DNA from: Parabacteroides distasonis | GTDB lineage: Bacteria > Bacteroidota > Bacteroidia > Bacteroidales > Tannerellaceae | NCBI GenBank assembly: GCA_021531775.1 | Contig: JAFBIU010000012.1 | Span: forward strand, 1 to 64,000 | Reading direction: 5' to 3' | DNA: 64,000 nucleotides | The notes under the pieces: model-generated | The model's input: only the letters and a program-made list of their open reading frames with translations | Databases searched by the model: none | What the model was told of the DNA's origin: nothing | Shown: positions 54,735-64,000 of the stretch, piece after piece | Layout of the letters: every line of letters begins with the position of its first letter | Numbering within the stretch: the first letter of the stretch is position 1 | Translations under genes and position numbers: made by a program

Positions 54735-55283
54735 TTATTCAGCGCTCTCTGCTGCCGGAGCCTCTTCCGTAGCAGCCGCAGCTGCAGCCTCTTCAGCAGC
54801 CTTAGCAGCTGCTGCAGCAGCCAACTCAGCCTTCTTCTGAGCTACCACTTCTGCTTTTGCCTTATTCACCTCTTTTTCTGCTTCCAGACGAGCCTTAGCC
54901 ACCTCACGAGCAGCTTCGCTGGCCTTGTCCTTCACAGCCTGCAAAGAAGCCTCTTTGCCCTTCTTCCAAGCCTGGAACTTCTCTTCCGCAGCAGCCTCGT
55001 CGAATGCACCCTTCTTTACACCTTCCAGCAAGTGCTTCTTCAAGCAAACGCCTTCGCGAGAAAGGATGTTACGAGTTGTATCTGTCGGTTGAGCACCTAC
55101 TTGTAACCAATACAAAGCTCTTTCGAAGTTCAAATCTACTGTAGCAGGATTAGTGTTCGGATTATAAGAACCTATCCTTTCAATAAATCTTCCATCACGT
55201 GGAGCCCTGCTGTCTGCGACTACGATCTGATAGAACGCATATCCCTTACGACCGTGTCTCTGCAATCTAATTTTTGTTGCCAT
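54735..55283 (-). CDS. rpsP: 30S ribosomal protein S16 with long C-terminal extension
   Basis: 182 residues. The first about 80 residues are a normal S16 ([38 protein letters not shown]). A further 100 residues form an Ala/Glu/Lys-rich helical tail ([19 protein letters not shown]), as is known in Bacteroidetes S16 proteins. It stands alone with promoter and terminator, unlike the rpsP-rimM-trmD operon of many bacteria. Confidence 0.96.
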   Translation of the reverse strand: MATKIRLQRHGRKGYAFYQIVVADSRAPRDGRFIERIGSYNPNTNPATVDLNFERALYWLQVGAQPTDTTRNILSREGVCLKKHLLEGVKKGAFDEAAAEEKFQAWKKGKEASLQAVKDKASEAAREVAKARLEAEKEVNKAKAEVVAQKKAELAAAAAAKAAEEAAAAAATEEAPAAESAE

Positions 55284-55322
55284 GTTTGAATAATTAATTT
55301 AAGCTGTTTGTATTAGCGGGTG

Positions 55323-55352
55323 CAAAATTAGCTATTTATTCTTACATACAAA
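55323..55352 (-). promoter_or_regulatory. Promoter of rpsP
   Basis: On the minus strand TTTG (55352-55349), 18 bp, TAATTTTG (55330-55323); spacing is one base short of the usual range. The -7 box is the same as in front of the OmpA gene. Confidence 0.5.
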
Positions 55353-55445
55353 ACATTTGACTCTTTTTTCTTTACTTTTTCATGAAAAGCCTCCTTCGCT
55401 ATGGATCTTTTCTTATCTTTGAGCCAATTTAAAAATTCACATAAC

Positions 55446-56831
55446 ATGTTTAGTAAAGATACATACATCGCCCGTCGGGCGAAACTGAAACAGACAATCG
55501 GTTCCGGATTGCTGTTGTTTTTGGGAAATGACGAGTGTGGCATGAATTATGCCGACAACACCTATCATTTCCGTCAGGATTCCACCTTCCTCTATTTCTT
55601 CGGTTTGCCGTATGCCGGACTGGCCGCCATTATCGACATCGACAACGACCGGGAGATCATCTTTGGGGATGAACTGACCATCGATGCCATTGTCTGGATG
55701 GGCATCCAGCCGACCCTCAAGGAGAAATCGGAAGCGGCCGGTATTACCGAAGTACGTCCGTTCAAAGAGATCGAGAGCTACCTGAAGCAGGCTCAACAGC
55801 AGAAACAGCCGATCCATTACCTGCCGACCTATCGGGCCGAACATCAGGTGAAACTGTTCCAGTGGTTGGGCGTATTGCCGGGAGCCGAACAGCCCTCTAT
55901 CCCCTTCATCTTGGGTGTTGTCAACCAACGCAACTACAAGAGCGAAGAGGAGATTGCCGAGATCGAAAAGGCTTGCGAAGTGACGGCAGACATGCACTTG
56001 GCTGCCATGCGTACGGTCCGTCCGGGCATTCGCGAATGTGAAGTAGCTGCTGCCGTAGCCGAGGCTGCCTATCGCCACAACTACGAACTCTCCTTCCCGA
56101 TCATTGCCACCATCAACGGACAGACATTGCACAATCACGACCACAGCCACCTGATCAAGAGTGGCGACATGCTGTTGCTGGATGCAGGTGCCGAGACAGA
56201 AATGGGTTATGCAGGTGATATGTCATCTACCATCCCGGCCGACGCCAAATTCACTACACGCCAACGTGAGATTTATGACATTCAGGTAGCCGCCCACGAA
56301 GCAGCCGTAGCCGCTTTGAAGCCGGGCGTTCCGTTTGTGGATGTCTATGAACTCTCTTGCAAAGTCATCATGGAGGGTCTGAAAGAGTTGGGCTTCGTCA
56401 AGGGTGACCCGATGGAAGCTGTCAAGGCTGGTGCGCACGCCATGTTCATGCCTTGCGGTCTGGGTCACATGATGGGTCTGGACGTACATGATATGGAGAA
56501 CCTGGGCGAACAATATGTAGGTTACGACGGACAACCCAAGAGCACCCAATTCGGTCGCAAGTCGTTGCGTCTGGGCCGCAAGCTGGAGCCGGGCTTCGTG
56601 CTGACCATCGAACCGGGTATCTATTTCATCCCCGAACTGATGGATCTCTGGAAGAGCCAGAACAAGTTTACCGAATTCATCAACTACGACAAGTTGTTTA
56701 CCTATAAAGACTTCTCCGGTATCCGCAACGAAGAGGACTACCTGATTACGGCCGATGGTGCTCGTATGTTGGGTAAGAAAGTGCCGGTTCGTGCCGAAGA
56801 CGTGGAAGCCTACAAAGCACAAAACAAGTAA
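55446..56831 (+). CDS. M24 aminopeptidase P (Xaa-Pro aminopeptidase)
   Basis: 461 residues from ATG 55446 (MFSKDTYIARRAKLKQTIGSG); an in-frame ATG at 55401 precedes a TATCTTTG promoter box (55414-55421) and is therefore unlikely. N-terminal creatinase domain (1-175), then the pita-bread fold with metal ligands in LLLDAGAETEMGYAGDMSST, GLGHMMGLDVHD and LTIEPGIYF. It removes N-terminal residues that precede proline from peptides. Followed by its own terminator. Confidence 0.94.
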   Translation: MFSKDTYIARRAKLKQTIGSGLLLFLGNDECGMNYADNTYHFRQDSTFLYFFGLPYAGLAAIIDIDNDREIIFGDELTIDAIVWMGIQPTLKEKSEAAGITEVRPFKEIESYLKQAQQQKQPIHYLPTYRAEHQVKLFQWLGVLPGAEQPSIPFILGVVNQRNYKSEEEIAEIEKACEVTADMHLAAMRTVRPGIRECEVAAAVAEAAYRHNYELSFPIIATINGQTLHNHDHSHLIKSGDMLLLDAGAETEMGYAGDMSSTIPADAKFTTRQREIYDIQVAAHEAAVAALKPGVPFVDVYELSCKVIMEGLKELGFVKGDPMEAVKAGAHAMFMPCGLGHMMGLDVHDMENLGEQYVGYDGQPKSTQFGRKSLRLGRKLEPGFVLTIEPGIYFIPELMDLWKSQNKFTEFINYDKLFTYKDFSGIRNEEDYLITADGARMLGKKVPVRAEDVEAYKAQNK

Positions 56832-56844
56832 TAAAAAATCATCC

Positions 56845-56879
56845 AATAGCCACCGGAACCATTCCGTGTGGCTATTTTT
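56845..56879 (+). terminator. Terminator of the aminopeptidase gene
   Basis: ATAGCCACCGGAA pairs with TTCCG-T-GTGGCTAT (one bulged T) and runs into TTTTT, 14 bp after the stop. Confidence 0.8.
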
Positions 56880-56906
56880 GTACCACCACTCTAAAATACC
56901 ATTTTC

Positions 56907-58904
56907 ATGAAACAAATCTGGATTCTTCTGCTTTGCTGCCTGACCAACTCGCTTTGGGCAGCTAATGAGAAACACTTCGTTTTGCGGTCGCCCGACGGAC
57001 ATTTGGAAGTGAACGTATCGGTTGGCGAACAGGTCAACTACACCTTGAAACAGGATGGACAACTGCTGCTGGACAAGAGCCAAGTAGCCATGCAGTTGGC
57101 AGACACGAAAGGAACCACCTTCGGTATCAACTCTCGTTTTGCCGGCAAGCGGGAACGAAGTGCCTCCGAAACCATCCCATCACCCTTCTACCGCACCCCC
57201 TCCATTTCAGTTGCTTACAACGAGCTGACCTTGAAATTCAAGGAGCCTTTTGCCTTGGTATTCCGGGCCTACAACGAAGGGGTTGCCTATCGTTTCGAAA
57301 CCAGCTCGAAGGATTCTCTCCTCATCCGGAACGAAACAGCCGCCTTCCGGTTCGATCAGGACTACAAGAGCTACATGGCCTATTCGACCGCCCGTCCGGG
57401 TGGCGACCCCTATGCCATGGCCTTTCAGAATCTGTATGAAAAGGCAGCCTTGAGCCAGCAGACCCAAGAGAAGCCGGCCTTCCTGCCCATCACCATCGAT
57501 TACGGTAAGGGGGTCAAACTGACCTTGACCGAAGCGGATTTGGAGAGCTATCCGGGCATGTTCGTCCGCTCCAAAGGGGCAGCCAAGTCTATCGAAGGTG
57601 AATTTGCGGCCTACCCGACGCGTATGGAGCACCACCCGACCCGCCACATGAGTCAGGTGAAGGGACGTGCCGACTTCATCGCCAAGACAGCCGGTAAGCG
57701 CACCTTCCCCTGGCGTGTCATGGCTGTCACAACAGATGATACCCAAATGCCGGTCAATCCGCTGGTCTATGCGTTGGCAGCTCCCAACCGGATTGGTGAC
57801 TACAGTTGGGTCAAGACAGGCCAAGTCGCATGGGACTGGTGGAACGACTGGGGCATTTCCGGAGTTGATTTCAAAGCAGGCATCAACACAGCCACCTATA
57901 AGCACTATATCGATTTCGCTTCCGAGAACCATATTCCCTTTATCGTGCTGGATGAGGGCTGGTACAACCCCAAGTCGGGCGATATGCTGACCATCGTCCC
58001 GGAGGTAGATCTGGCTGAACTGGTTCGCTATGGAAAATCGAAAAATGTAGAGCTGATGTTGTGGACCGTTTTCAATGTGTTGGACGAACAGTTGGAAGAG
58101 GCCTGCTCCAAATATGCAGCCATGGGCATCCGCGGATTCAAGGTCGATTTCTTGGATCGGGACGACCAGACAGGTGTCGAGATGGTCTATCGGATTGCCG
58201 AAGCCTGTGCGCGCCACAAGCTCACGCTCGACCTCCACGGAATCTACAAACCGACCGGCTTGAACCGTACCTATCCGAACATCATCAACTTCGAGAGCGT
58301 ATTCGGTATGGAGGAGATGAAATGGAGCAAGATCGACAAAGACATGATGCAGTACGATGTAGAAATGCCCTTCATCCGCATGATGGCCGGACCATTGGAC
58401 TATACGCCGGGAGCCATGCGGAACGCTTCAAAGCGCAACTTCAAGGACATCTATTGGGATCCGTTGAGCCAGGGTACCCGTTGCCACCAGCTGGCCGTCT
58501 ATATCGTGCACGATTCGCCCTTGACCATGTTGGCCGACAACCCCACCATCTACCGCCAAGAGCAGGAATGTACAGACTTCCTGACCAGTCTGCCAACCAC
58601 CGGTTTCGAGGAGACCCGTATCCTGCAAGCTGAATTGGGAGCCTACATCGTGACCGCCCGTCGCATCGGCAACCGTTGGATTGTGGGTGGCTTGACCAAC
58701 TGGGATCCGCGAGAGATCACGCTCGACCTCTCCTTCTTGGGCGAAGGAAGCTATGAGGCGACCCTCTTCCAGGATGGTGTGAATGCCGACCGTCAGGCAA
58801 CGGACTACAAGAAGATCACGTTCCGTTGTGATGCAAAGGGCAAACGGACCATTCCGTTGGCTCCGGGTGGCGGTTTTGCCATCTCGTTCGAGAAAAAGAA
58901 CTAA
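56907..58904 (+). CDS. GH97 family glycoside hydrolase, probably alpha-galactosidase-like (retaining type)
   Basis: 665 residues with a signal peptide (MKQIWILLLCCLTNSLWA), an N-terminal beta-supersandwich (SPDGHLEVNVSV), a central TIM barrel and a C-terminal beta domain (GRWIVGGLTNW-type). The segment KVDFLDRDDQ puts an Asp (414) where the retaining GH97 alpha-galactosidase has its nucleophile, and a Glu pair at about 469-470 (GMEEMKW) fits the acid/base; the inverting SusB-type uses Glu instead of this Asp. This family knowledge is recalled, not computed. It is expected in the periplasm, taking alpha-galactosides. Monocistronic. Confidence 0.9.
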   Translation: MKQIWILLLCCLTNSLWAANEKHFVLRSPDGHLEVNVSVGEQVNYTLKQDGQLLLDKSQVAMQLADTKGTTFGINSRFAGKRERSASETIPSPFYRTPSISVAYNELTLKFKEPFALVFRAYNEGVAYRFETSSKDSLLIRNETAAFRFDQDYKSYMAYSTARPGGDPYAMAFQNLYEKAALSQQTQEKPAFLPITIDYGKGVKLTLTEADLESYPGMFVRSKGAAKSIEGEFAAYPTRMEHHPTRHMSQVKGRADFIAKTAGKRTFPWRVMAVTTDDTQMPVNPLVYALAAPNRIGDYSWVKTGQVAWDWWNDWGISGVDFKAGINTATYKHYIDFASENHIPFIVLDEGWYNPKSGDMLTIVPEVDLAELVRYGKSKNVELMLWTVFNVLDEQLEEACSKYAAMGIRGFKVDFLDRDDQTGVEMVYRIAEACARHKLTLDLHGIYKPTGLNRTYPNIINFESVFGMEEMKWSKIDKDMMQYDVEMPFIRMMAGPLDYTPGAMRNASKRNFKDIYWDPLSQGTRCHQLAVYIVHDSPLTMLADNPTIYRQEQECTDFLTSLPTTGFEETRILQAELGAYIVTARRIGNRWIVGGLTNWDPREITLDLSFLGEGSYEATLFQDGVNADRQATDYKKITFRCDAKGKRTIPLAPGGGFAISFEKKN

Positions 58905-58933
58905 GCCGATTATACATTATATAATATAGGCAA

Positions 58934-58970
58934 GCACCCCGGACTGGTCATCAGCCGGGGTGTTCTTATT
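58934..58970 (+). terminator. Terminator of the GH97 gene
   Basis: CACCCCGG (58935-58942) pairs with CCGGGGTG (58955-58962), extended by inner pairs, followed by TTCTTATT. It may also serve the convergent reductase gene. Confidence 0.65.
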
Positions 58971-58984
58971 AGGGGGAGCTACTC

Positions 58985-59866
58985 TCAACAATGGGCCAAC
59001 GCCTCCTCCAACGAAGTGGCCTGATACCCAATGGAGTGTTGTGCCTTGGCGATGCTCATGGCCGTATAACGAGGACGAGGGGTAGCCTCCTGCAAGGCCG
59101 CTGTCGTGACCGGACGAATGAGCGACTCATCCAACCGGAAATGGCGGGCCACCCGATAGGCAATCTCGGCAATGCTCATCGCCTCCCCTCCACAAATGTG
59201 GAAAATACCCTGGTGGGCGGAGGGCAAGAGCAGTTCCGCCCCACGGGCAATATCCTCCACCCAAGTGGGCGTCCGCACCTGATCCGAAACCACCTGAATC
59301 GGCTGACCGTTGCCCAGACGGGTTTTGACCAACTGCACAATATTCCCATGCTGGCCCGGATAAGGGGTCCCATAGACCACCTCTACCCGCATGACGGCAT
59401 AATCCCGGCAAGCCTTCTGCAGGATCCGTTCAGCCTCCGCCTTCTGTTGCCCATAGACATTGACAGCAGCCGGCCGATCCTCCTCGGTATAGGGAACCTG
59501 TTGCGTACCCTCAAACACGAAGTCGGTCGAGAGATGAATCAACCGGCAAGCCTGTCGGTTGCAAAGTTCCGCCAACGTGGCCACCGCCTCCACATTGATG
59601 GCATAGGCTTCGGCCGGATGTTGCTGGCAAAAATCGACACTCGACATTGCCACGGTATTGAAAACCACCTCGGGCCGGAAACGAGCCAACAGCTCTGCCA
59701 CCGCCTCCCGCTGGCACAGATCCACCTGTTCGAAACGATAGCCCGACGAAGGCAGCAGATCCGGCTGACGCGAAACGCCCAACAAGGTATGCTCTCCCGA
59801 ACCGGCCAACCGTTGCAAGATACGTCGGCCAATAAACCCATTGGCCCCTAAAACAGCTATTCTCAT
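58985..59866 (-). CDS. RmlD-like NAD(P)-dependent sugar reductase (dTDP-4-dehydrorhamnose reductase family)
   Basis: 293 residues from ATG 59866 (MRIAVLGANGFIGRRILQRL), which starts directly at the Rossmann nucleotide loop; the open frame upstream to 60013 overlaps the next gene's promoter and is rejected. SDR catalytic parts are seen: LIHLSTDFVFEG, and the Tyr-xxx-Lys as VYGQQKAEAE. The family reduces dTDP-4-keto-rhamnose, and also includes other NAD-dependent epimerases; with RmlA at 18.5 kb it could serve dTDP-rhamnose synthesis, though they are far apart. The sequence is more GC-rich than average for the window. Confidence 0.82.
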   Translation of the reverse strand: MRIAVLGANGFIGRRILQRLAGSGEHTLLGVSRQPDLLPSSGYRFEQVDLCQREAVAELLARFRPEVVFNTVAMSSVDFCQQHPAEAYAINVEAVATLAELCNRQACRLIHLSTDFVFEGTQQVPYTEEDRPAAVNVYGQQKAEAERILQKACRDYAVMRVEVVYGTPYPGQHGNIVQLVKTRLGNGQPIQVVSDQVRTPTWVEDIARGAELLLPSAHQGIFHICGGEAMSIAEIAYRVARHFRLDESLIRPVTTAALQEATPRPRYTAMSIAKAQHSIGYQATSLEEALAHC

Positions 59867-59942
59867 CTGATTCCTCTTTTTGATTGTTCCGGACAAAAAT
59901 AGCCCCTTTCTGCCAAACGAATAGCATAAATCCTGCCAAAAC

Positions 59943-59976
59943 TTTGCCACTATTTCGTGATTCTTTGCTACTTTTG
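59943..59976 (+). promoter_or_regulatory. Probable promoter of the DUF4831 gene
   Basis: TTTG (59943-59946), 22 bp, TACTTTTG (59969-59976). The spacing is slightly long. Start expected near 59981, about 45 nt before ATG 60026. A TATTTTTG on the minus strand at 59901-59894 may serve the divergent reductase. Confidence 0.45.
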
Positions 59977-60025
59977 TACAAATCATTTTATACAAGATAG
60001 TTTCATAATTCATAATTCAGTGAAG

Positions 60026-61093
60026 ATGAAGAAATTACTTTTTTTAGCAGGCTTACTCTGTATGACGCCACTTTGGGCTCAGACCAAGGTTGTGAAAAAA
60101 AATGCGGTTAAAGCCAACAATTTCGGCATCACCTACTCGCTACCGAAGACGACCTTGGTCGTTGTAGCCGAGGTGACCAAAGTGACTTGTAAGGCAGGGC
60201 CCTACTATCCATACGCCCAAAAGTATTTAGGTGTTGACCAGGTCATCACCGAAGACCGGGTCTATTACGAACTGGGGAAGATCCGTCTGGAGAACAAAGG
60301 GGTGCCCGATCCGGACAACACCTACATCGTCGAATTCAAGCCGGGAACAGTGGCTCCCTATGCCTACTTGACCGAAGATGGACGCCTCTGTACCATCAAT
60401 GCGGAATATACACCCGAACAGACGGCTCCCAAACAGCAGACAGCTCCTGCGGCAAAAGCCAAGACAAGCGGCAGCCATTCTGTCCTGTCGGAAGAGTTGC
60501 TGATGGCCGGATCGACCGCCAAGCAGGCCGAAGTGGCAGCCAAGCAGATCTACCGCATCCGTGAAAGCCGCCTGAACATCGTGACGGGTGAGGCCGACAA
60601 CCTGCCGCCCGATGGCGAAGCCATGAAGATCGTGATCCAGCAATTGGACGATCAGGAGAAGAGCCTCTCCAACCTCTTCACAGGCACGACCACCAAGGAG
60701 AGTAGCGAGTTCGAGATCGAGATCGTGCCGCACGATGATGTGCAGGACGAAGTGCTCTTCCGCTTCTCCACCCAGTTGGGCATCCTCGACTCCGACGACC
60801 TCGGGGGCGCACCCGTCTATCTGACCTTGAAGGCCACCGAACGGGCTCCCCAGCTGGACGAGAAAGAGGCCGAGAAGAAGGAGAAATCCATGAAAGGCAT
60901 CATCTATAACGTGCCCGGCAAGGCCAATATCCAGATCAGCATGAACAAGAAAAAACTGTTCCAGGGAGAGGTTCAGATCACGCAATTCGGTAGTCAGGAG
61001 GGACTGGCTCCGGTCATGTTCGAGGACAAGAAGGCTCCGGTCAAGGTCTATTTCTATCCGGAAACGGGTGCCATCAAGCAGATCATTCAATAA
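60026..61093 (+). CDS. DUF4831 family exported protein
   Basis: 355 residues from ATG 60026, with a signal peptide (MKKLLFLAGLLCMTPLWAQ). The mature part contains KANNFGITYSLPKTTLVVVAEVTKV, AGPYYPYAQKYLG and EVAAKQIYRIRESRLNIVTGEADNLPPDG, which are family hallmarks of DUF4831 in Bacteroidales. Function unknown; probably periplasmic or outer-membrane associated. The frame upstream to 59957 is in the promoter and is rejected. It lies 29 bp before the peptide transporter gene. Confidence 0.82.
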   Translation: MKKLLFLAGLLCMTPLWAQTKVVKKNAVKANNFGITYSLPKTTLVVVAEVTKVTCKAGPYYPYAQKYLGVDQVITEDRVYYELGKIRLENKGVPDPDNTYIVEFKPGTVAPYAYLTEDGRLCTINAEYTPEQTAPKQQTAPAAKAKTSGSHSVLSEELLMAGSTAKQAEVAAKQIYRIRESRLNIVTGEADNLPPDGEAMKIVIQQLDDQEKSLSNLFTGTTTKESSEFEIEIVPHDDVQDEVLFRFSTQLGILDSDDLGGAPVYLTLKATERAPQLDEKEAEKKEKSMKGIIYNVPGKANIQISMNKKKLFQGEVQITQFGSQEGLAPVMFEDKKAPVKVYFYPETGAIKQIIQ

Positions 61094-61122
61094 GTATTAA
61101 ACATCTAATAATCTAAAACACT

Positions 61123-62778
61123 ATGTTACAAGGACAACCGAAAGGACTTTATGCGCTGGCGCTCGCCAACACCGGCGAACGCTTTGGTTATTACACCATG
61201 CTTGCGATCTTCACACTCTTCTTGCAGGCAAAATTCGGCTATACAGCCGCAGAGACTTCCACCATCTTTGCCAGTTTCCTGGCCTTTGTCTATTTCACCC
61301 CCTTGATTGGTGGTATGCTGGCCGACAAGTTCGGTTATGGCAAGATGGTCACAACCGGTATCATCATCATGTTCTTCGGATACCTTTTCTTAGCGATTCC
61401 GACCGATGCAGCCACTGGTAAACTGTTGATGTTCGGAGCCTTGGCCATGATTGCCTGTGGTACCGGACTCTTCAAGGGCAACCTGCAGGTGATGGTGGGC
61501 AATCTGTACGATGCGCCGGAATACAAACACAAACGTGATACGGCCTTCAGCCTCTTCTACATGGCCATCAACATTGGTGCCATGTTCGCCCCCACGGCAG
61601 CTACGAAGATGACCGACTGGATGCTGGCCAAGTATGGTCTGACCTACAACGCCCAGATCCCCTCGTTGGCCCATCAGTTCATCGACCAGACCATCTCGGG
61701 CGAGAATACGGCTGTTTTGGAGAGCTTGAAGGCGGCTCAGAACTACAGTGGCGACACGCTGGCGTTCTGTCACGACTATATCGCACACCTTTCGGAGGCC
61801 TACAACTATGGCTTTGGTGTAGCTTGCATCTCCTTGATCATCTCCATGGCCATCTACATGGGTTGCCGTTCGACCTTTAAACATGCCGACATCAACACCA
61901 AGCAGGCTGCCGGTTCACAAGTACAGCAGGAGGAACTGACTCCGGCACAGACCAAGGAGCGTATCGTAGCCCTCTGTCTCGTATTTGCCGTGGTACTCTT
62001 CTTCTGGATGGCCTTCCACCAGAACGGTCTGACCATGACCTTCTTCGCACGCGACTATACGGCCAATCAGGTGACAGGTATCGACCGGATCGGTTTTGAT
62101 GTCTTCAATCTGGCCCTCCTGGTGGTTGCCATTTATGGTGGTTTCGCCTTGGTACAGTCCGAAACGAGCAAAGGCAAAGGCATTGCAGCCGTAGTGACCG
62201 TAGCCGCTTTGGCCATCTTGGGCTATAAATATAGTGCCATGCCGGAGACGTTGACCATCCTGCCGCAGCAGTTCCAGCAGTTCAACCCCTTCTTCGTGGT
62301 GGCTTTGACACCCGTATCGTTGGCCATCTTCGGTACCTTGGCCAAGAAGGGCAAAGAGCCCTCGGCTCCCCGGAAGATTGGTGTAGGTATGATGATTGCC
62401 GCTTGCGGTTTCTTGATCCTGGCCCTGGGTTCCATGGGTCTGCCGACACCCGATGCCTTGGCAGCCGACAGCAGCAAGCAGGTGTTGATCTCTCCGAACT
62501 GGTTGATCTCCACCTATCTGGTCTTGACCTTTGCCGAGCTGTTGCTCTCTCCGATGGGAATCTCATTCGTTTCTAAAGTGGCTCCTCCCAAATACAAGGG
62601 TGCCATGATGGGCGGTTGGTTCGTAGCCACAGCCATCGGTAACTACCTGGTAGCCGTCATCGGTTATTTGTGGGGAAGCATGGAGTTGTGGATGGTATGG
62701 AGCGTACTGATCGTACTCTGTCTGCTCTCTGCCCTCTTCATGTTCGCCATCATGAAGAAACTGGAAAAGGTTGCTTAA
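61123..62778 (+). CDS. POT family proton-dependent oligopeptide transporter
   Basis: 551 residues and about 14 membrane helices. POT family signatures: the N-terminal NTGERFGYYTMLAIFTLFLQ (the E-R motif in helix 1), FASFLAFVYFTPLIGGMLADKFG and the helix-5 pattern FSLFYMAINIGAMFAP. It imports di- and tripeptides with protons across the inner membrane. Two extra helices between the N and C halves are common in the bacterial forms. It follows the DUF4831 gene on the same strand. Confidence 0.95.
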   Translation: MLQGQPKGLYALALANTGERFGYYTMLAIFTLFLQAKFGYTAAETSTIFASFLAFVYFTPLIGGMLADKFGYGKMVTTGIIIMFFGYLFLAIPTDAATGKLLMFGALAMIACGTGLFKGNLQVMVGNLYDAPEYKHKRDTAFSLFYMAINIGAMFAPTAATKMTDWMLAKYGLTYNAQIPSLAHQFIDQTISGENTAVLESLKAAQNYSGDTLAFCHDYIAHLSEAYNYGFGVACISLIISMAIYMGCRSTFKHADINTKQAAGSQVQQEELTPAQTKERIVALCLVFAVVLFFWMAFHQNGLTMTFFARDYTANQVTGIDRIGFDVFNLALLVVAIYGGFALVQSETSKGKGIAAVVTVAALAILGYKYSAMPETLTILPQQFQQFNPFFVVALTPVSLAIFGTLAKKGKEPSAPRKIGVGMMIAACGFLILALGSMGLPTPDALAADSSKQVLISPNWLISTYLVLTFAELLLSPMGISFVSKVAPPKYKGAMMGGWFVATAIGNYLVAVIGYLWGSMELWMVWSVLIVLCLLSALFMFAIMKKLEKVA

Positions 62779-62806
62779 TATAAATTGCTGATACATACAA
62801 CAATTC

Positions 62807-64000
62807 ATGATCGATCTGACGCACTTTACACCCTGGACTCTCTTTACCGACATGGGATTCATCTCCCTACTGCTCCTGGTAGGTAAGCTGATCCGTGTGA
62901 AGGTCAAGTTCATCCAGCAGCTGTTCATTCCGCCCAGCCTCCTGGCCGGTCTCTTGGGACTGGCCTTGGGGCCCAATGGACTGGGATGGATCCCCTTGTC
63001 GCAGGAGTTGGGCACCTATGCGGCCATCCTGATTGCCGGGGTGTTTGGTGCGTTGCCGCTCTCCTCTCCGCACGTTTCGATGAAGGAGATCACGCAACGC
63101 GTGGGTCCGATGTGGGCCTACGCACAGGTCGGCATGTTGTTGCAGTGGGGCCTCATGGGGCTCTTCGGCCTGTGTGTGATCCATCTGATCTGGCCCGACC
63201 TGCACGATGCGTTCGGCATCATGCTCTCGACCGGATTCTACGGAGGACATGGGACAGCTGCTGCCATCGGTACCGCTTTCGACCGATTGGGTTGGGAAGA
63301 TGCAGGCAGCTTGGGCATGACGACAGCCACCATGGGAGTCGTCTTTGCCATCATTGGCGGATTGTTGTTGGTCAAATGGGCGGCCCGTCACCAACAGACG
63401 GCCTTTATTGCCGATTTCGACGACCTGCCGGATGAGTTGCGAAGCGGTTTGTTGCCCGAACATAAACGCGACTCCATCGGAGAAGCCACCACCTCCTCCA
63501 TCTCCATCGACTCGTTGACCCTGCACATGTCCATCGTCTGGATGGTCGCCTTTGGCGGTTACCTGTTGAGCCAAGGGGTCAAACAGTACTATCCGCAACT
63601 GGAACTGCCCGTTTTCAGTTGTGCCTTTGTGGTCGGACTGCTGCTGAAGAAGGGGGGTGACCTGACCCAGGTTTCCCGCTACATCAATCCGCAGACCACC
63701 CAACGGCTCAGCAGCTCCTTCACGGACCTGTTGGTCGCTTGTGGCGTAGCCTCCATCAAATTGGGGGTCATTGTGCAGTATGCCATTCCGCTGATTGTCC
63801 TGTTGGTGGCCGGTGTGGTGATTGTCCTGTCAATCACCTTCTACTTAGGCCGTCATCTCAGCCGTACCTTCTGGTTCGAACGCACCATCTTTGCTTGGGG
63901 CTGGTGGACCGGAACCATGGCCATGGGCATTGCGCTCTTGCGGATTGTCGATCCCAAGTTAGCCAGCAAGGCAATGGACGATTATGCCATGGCCTATCTC
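62807..64000 (+). CDS. Sodium/glutamate symporter-like protein (GltS family), truncated by the window end
   Basis: 398 codons are visible from ATG 62807 without a stop; the 3' end is outside. Many membrane helices are present, and the reentrant-loop motif FYGGHGTAAAIG (about residue 145) is typical of GltS Na+/glutamate carriers, as is QQLFIPPSLLAGLLGL early on. A long cytoplasmic loop lies at about 205-240 (LPDELRSGLLPEHKRDS). It is 28 bp after the POT gene, probably the same transcript: peptide and amino-acid import together. Substrate by family only. Confidence 0.8.
   Translation, partial: MIDLTHFTPWTLFTDMGFISLLLLVGKLIRVKVKFIQQLFIPPSLLAGLLGLALGPNGLGWIPLSQELGTYAAILIAGVFGALPLSSPHVSMKEITQRVGPMWAYAQVGMLLQWGLMGLFGLCVIHLIWPDLHDAFGIMLSTGFYGGHGTAAAIGTAFDRLGWEDAGSLGMTTATMGVVFAIIGGLLLVKWAARHQQTAFIADFDDLPDELRSGLLPEHKRDSIGEATTSSISIDSLTLHMSIVWMVAFGGYLLSQGVKQYYPQLELPVFSCAFVVGLLLKKGGDLTQVSRYINPQTTQRLSSSFTDLLVACGVASIKLGVIVQYAIPLIVLLVAGVVIVLSITFYLGRHLSRTFWFERTIFAWGWWTGTMAMGIALLRIVDPKLASKAMDDYAMAYL

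Overview
The window is chromosomal DNA from a Bacteroidota organism of the order Bacteroidales. A Parabacteroides-like (Tannerellaceae) host is my best guess, by inference and not by database comparison. The evidence is the Bacteroidetes-type promoter pair (TTTG, 18-22 bp, TAnnTTTG) seen upstream of many genes, an ECF sigma/FecR/TonB-receptor unit, a UpxY-type antiterminator, GH97 and DUF4249/DUF4831-type proteins, and a long-tailed ribosomal protein S16. Most of the window is compact core genome. About 23.0-30.9 kb is visibly more AT-rich and accessory.

0-9 kb: an AAA-ATPase/PD-(D/E)XK protein, a predicted lipoprotein family II pyrophosphatase, a lipoprotein metallo-beta-lactamase-fold hydrolase, a DUF6057-like membrane protein paired with a beta-propeller lipoprotein carrying one CxxCH motif, a MATE exporter and tRNA-Arg. 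9-14.7 kb: one regulated outer-membrane uptake unit (ECF sigma factor, beta-barrel protein, FecR anti-sigma, TonB-dependent receptor with STN domain, DUF4249 lipoprotein). 14.7-20.6 kb: peptide deformylase, RuvX, an undecaprenyl-phosphate sugar transferase, an OmpA-family protein, RmlA and a universal stress protein.

20.6-31 kb: a candidate small RNA with its own promoter and terminator; a mutarotase-sialidase fusion gene broken by one in-frame TAG; a Fic gene bracketed by an imperfect 40-bp direct repeat that includes the sialidase promoter; a complete ISL3-type insertion sequence; three small genes of unknown function; the 5' remnant of an IS4-type transposase; an AlbA_2 regulator with a perfect 4 x 12 bp repeat; and a UpxY-like antiterminator with no capsule genes behind it. 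The stretch ends in two different intergenic repeat families, one of which also occurs at 3.0 kb.

31-45 kb: clpB, tRNA-Thr and tRNA-Tyr, a lipoprotein, a cysteine-desulfidase-like protein, a salvage operon (M20 dipeptidase, MTA/SAH-type deaminase, purine nucleoside phosphorylase), GtrA, a Tat-signal TIM-barrel protein, a DJ-1 protein and a pdxJ-exbB-exbD-tonB operon that energises TonB-dependent receptors such as the one at 11.3 kb. 45-64 kb: a tightly packed nadK-aguA-aguB-pabB-pabC operon (NADP, putrescine from agmatine, p-aminobenzoate), lipB, xylA, xylB, serS, rpsP, an M24 aminopeptidase, a GH97 glycosidase, an RmlD-like reductase, a DUF4831 protein, a POT peptide transporter, and a GltS-like symporter cut by the window end.
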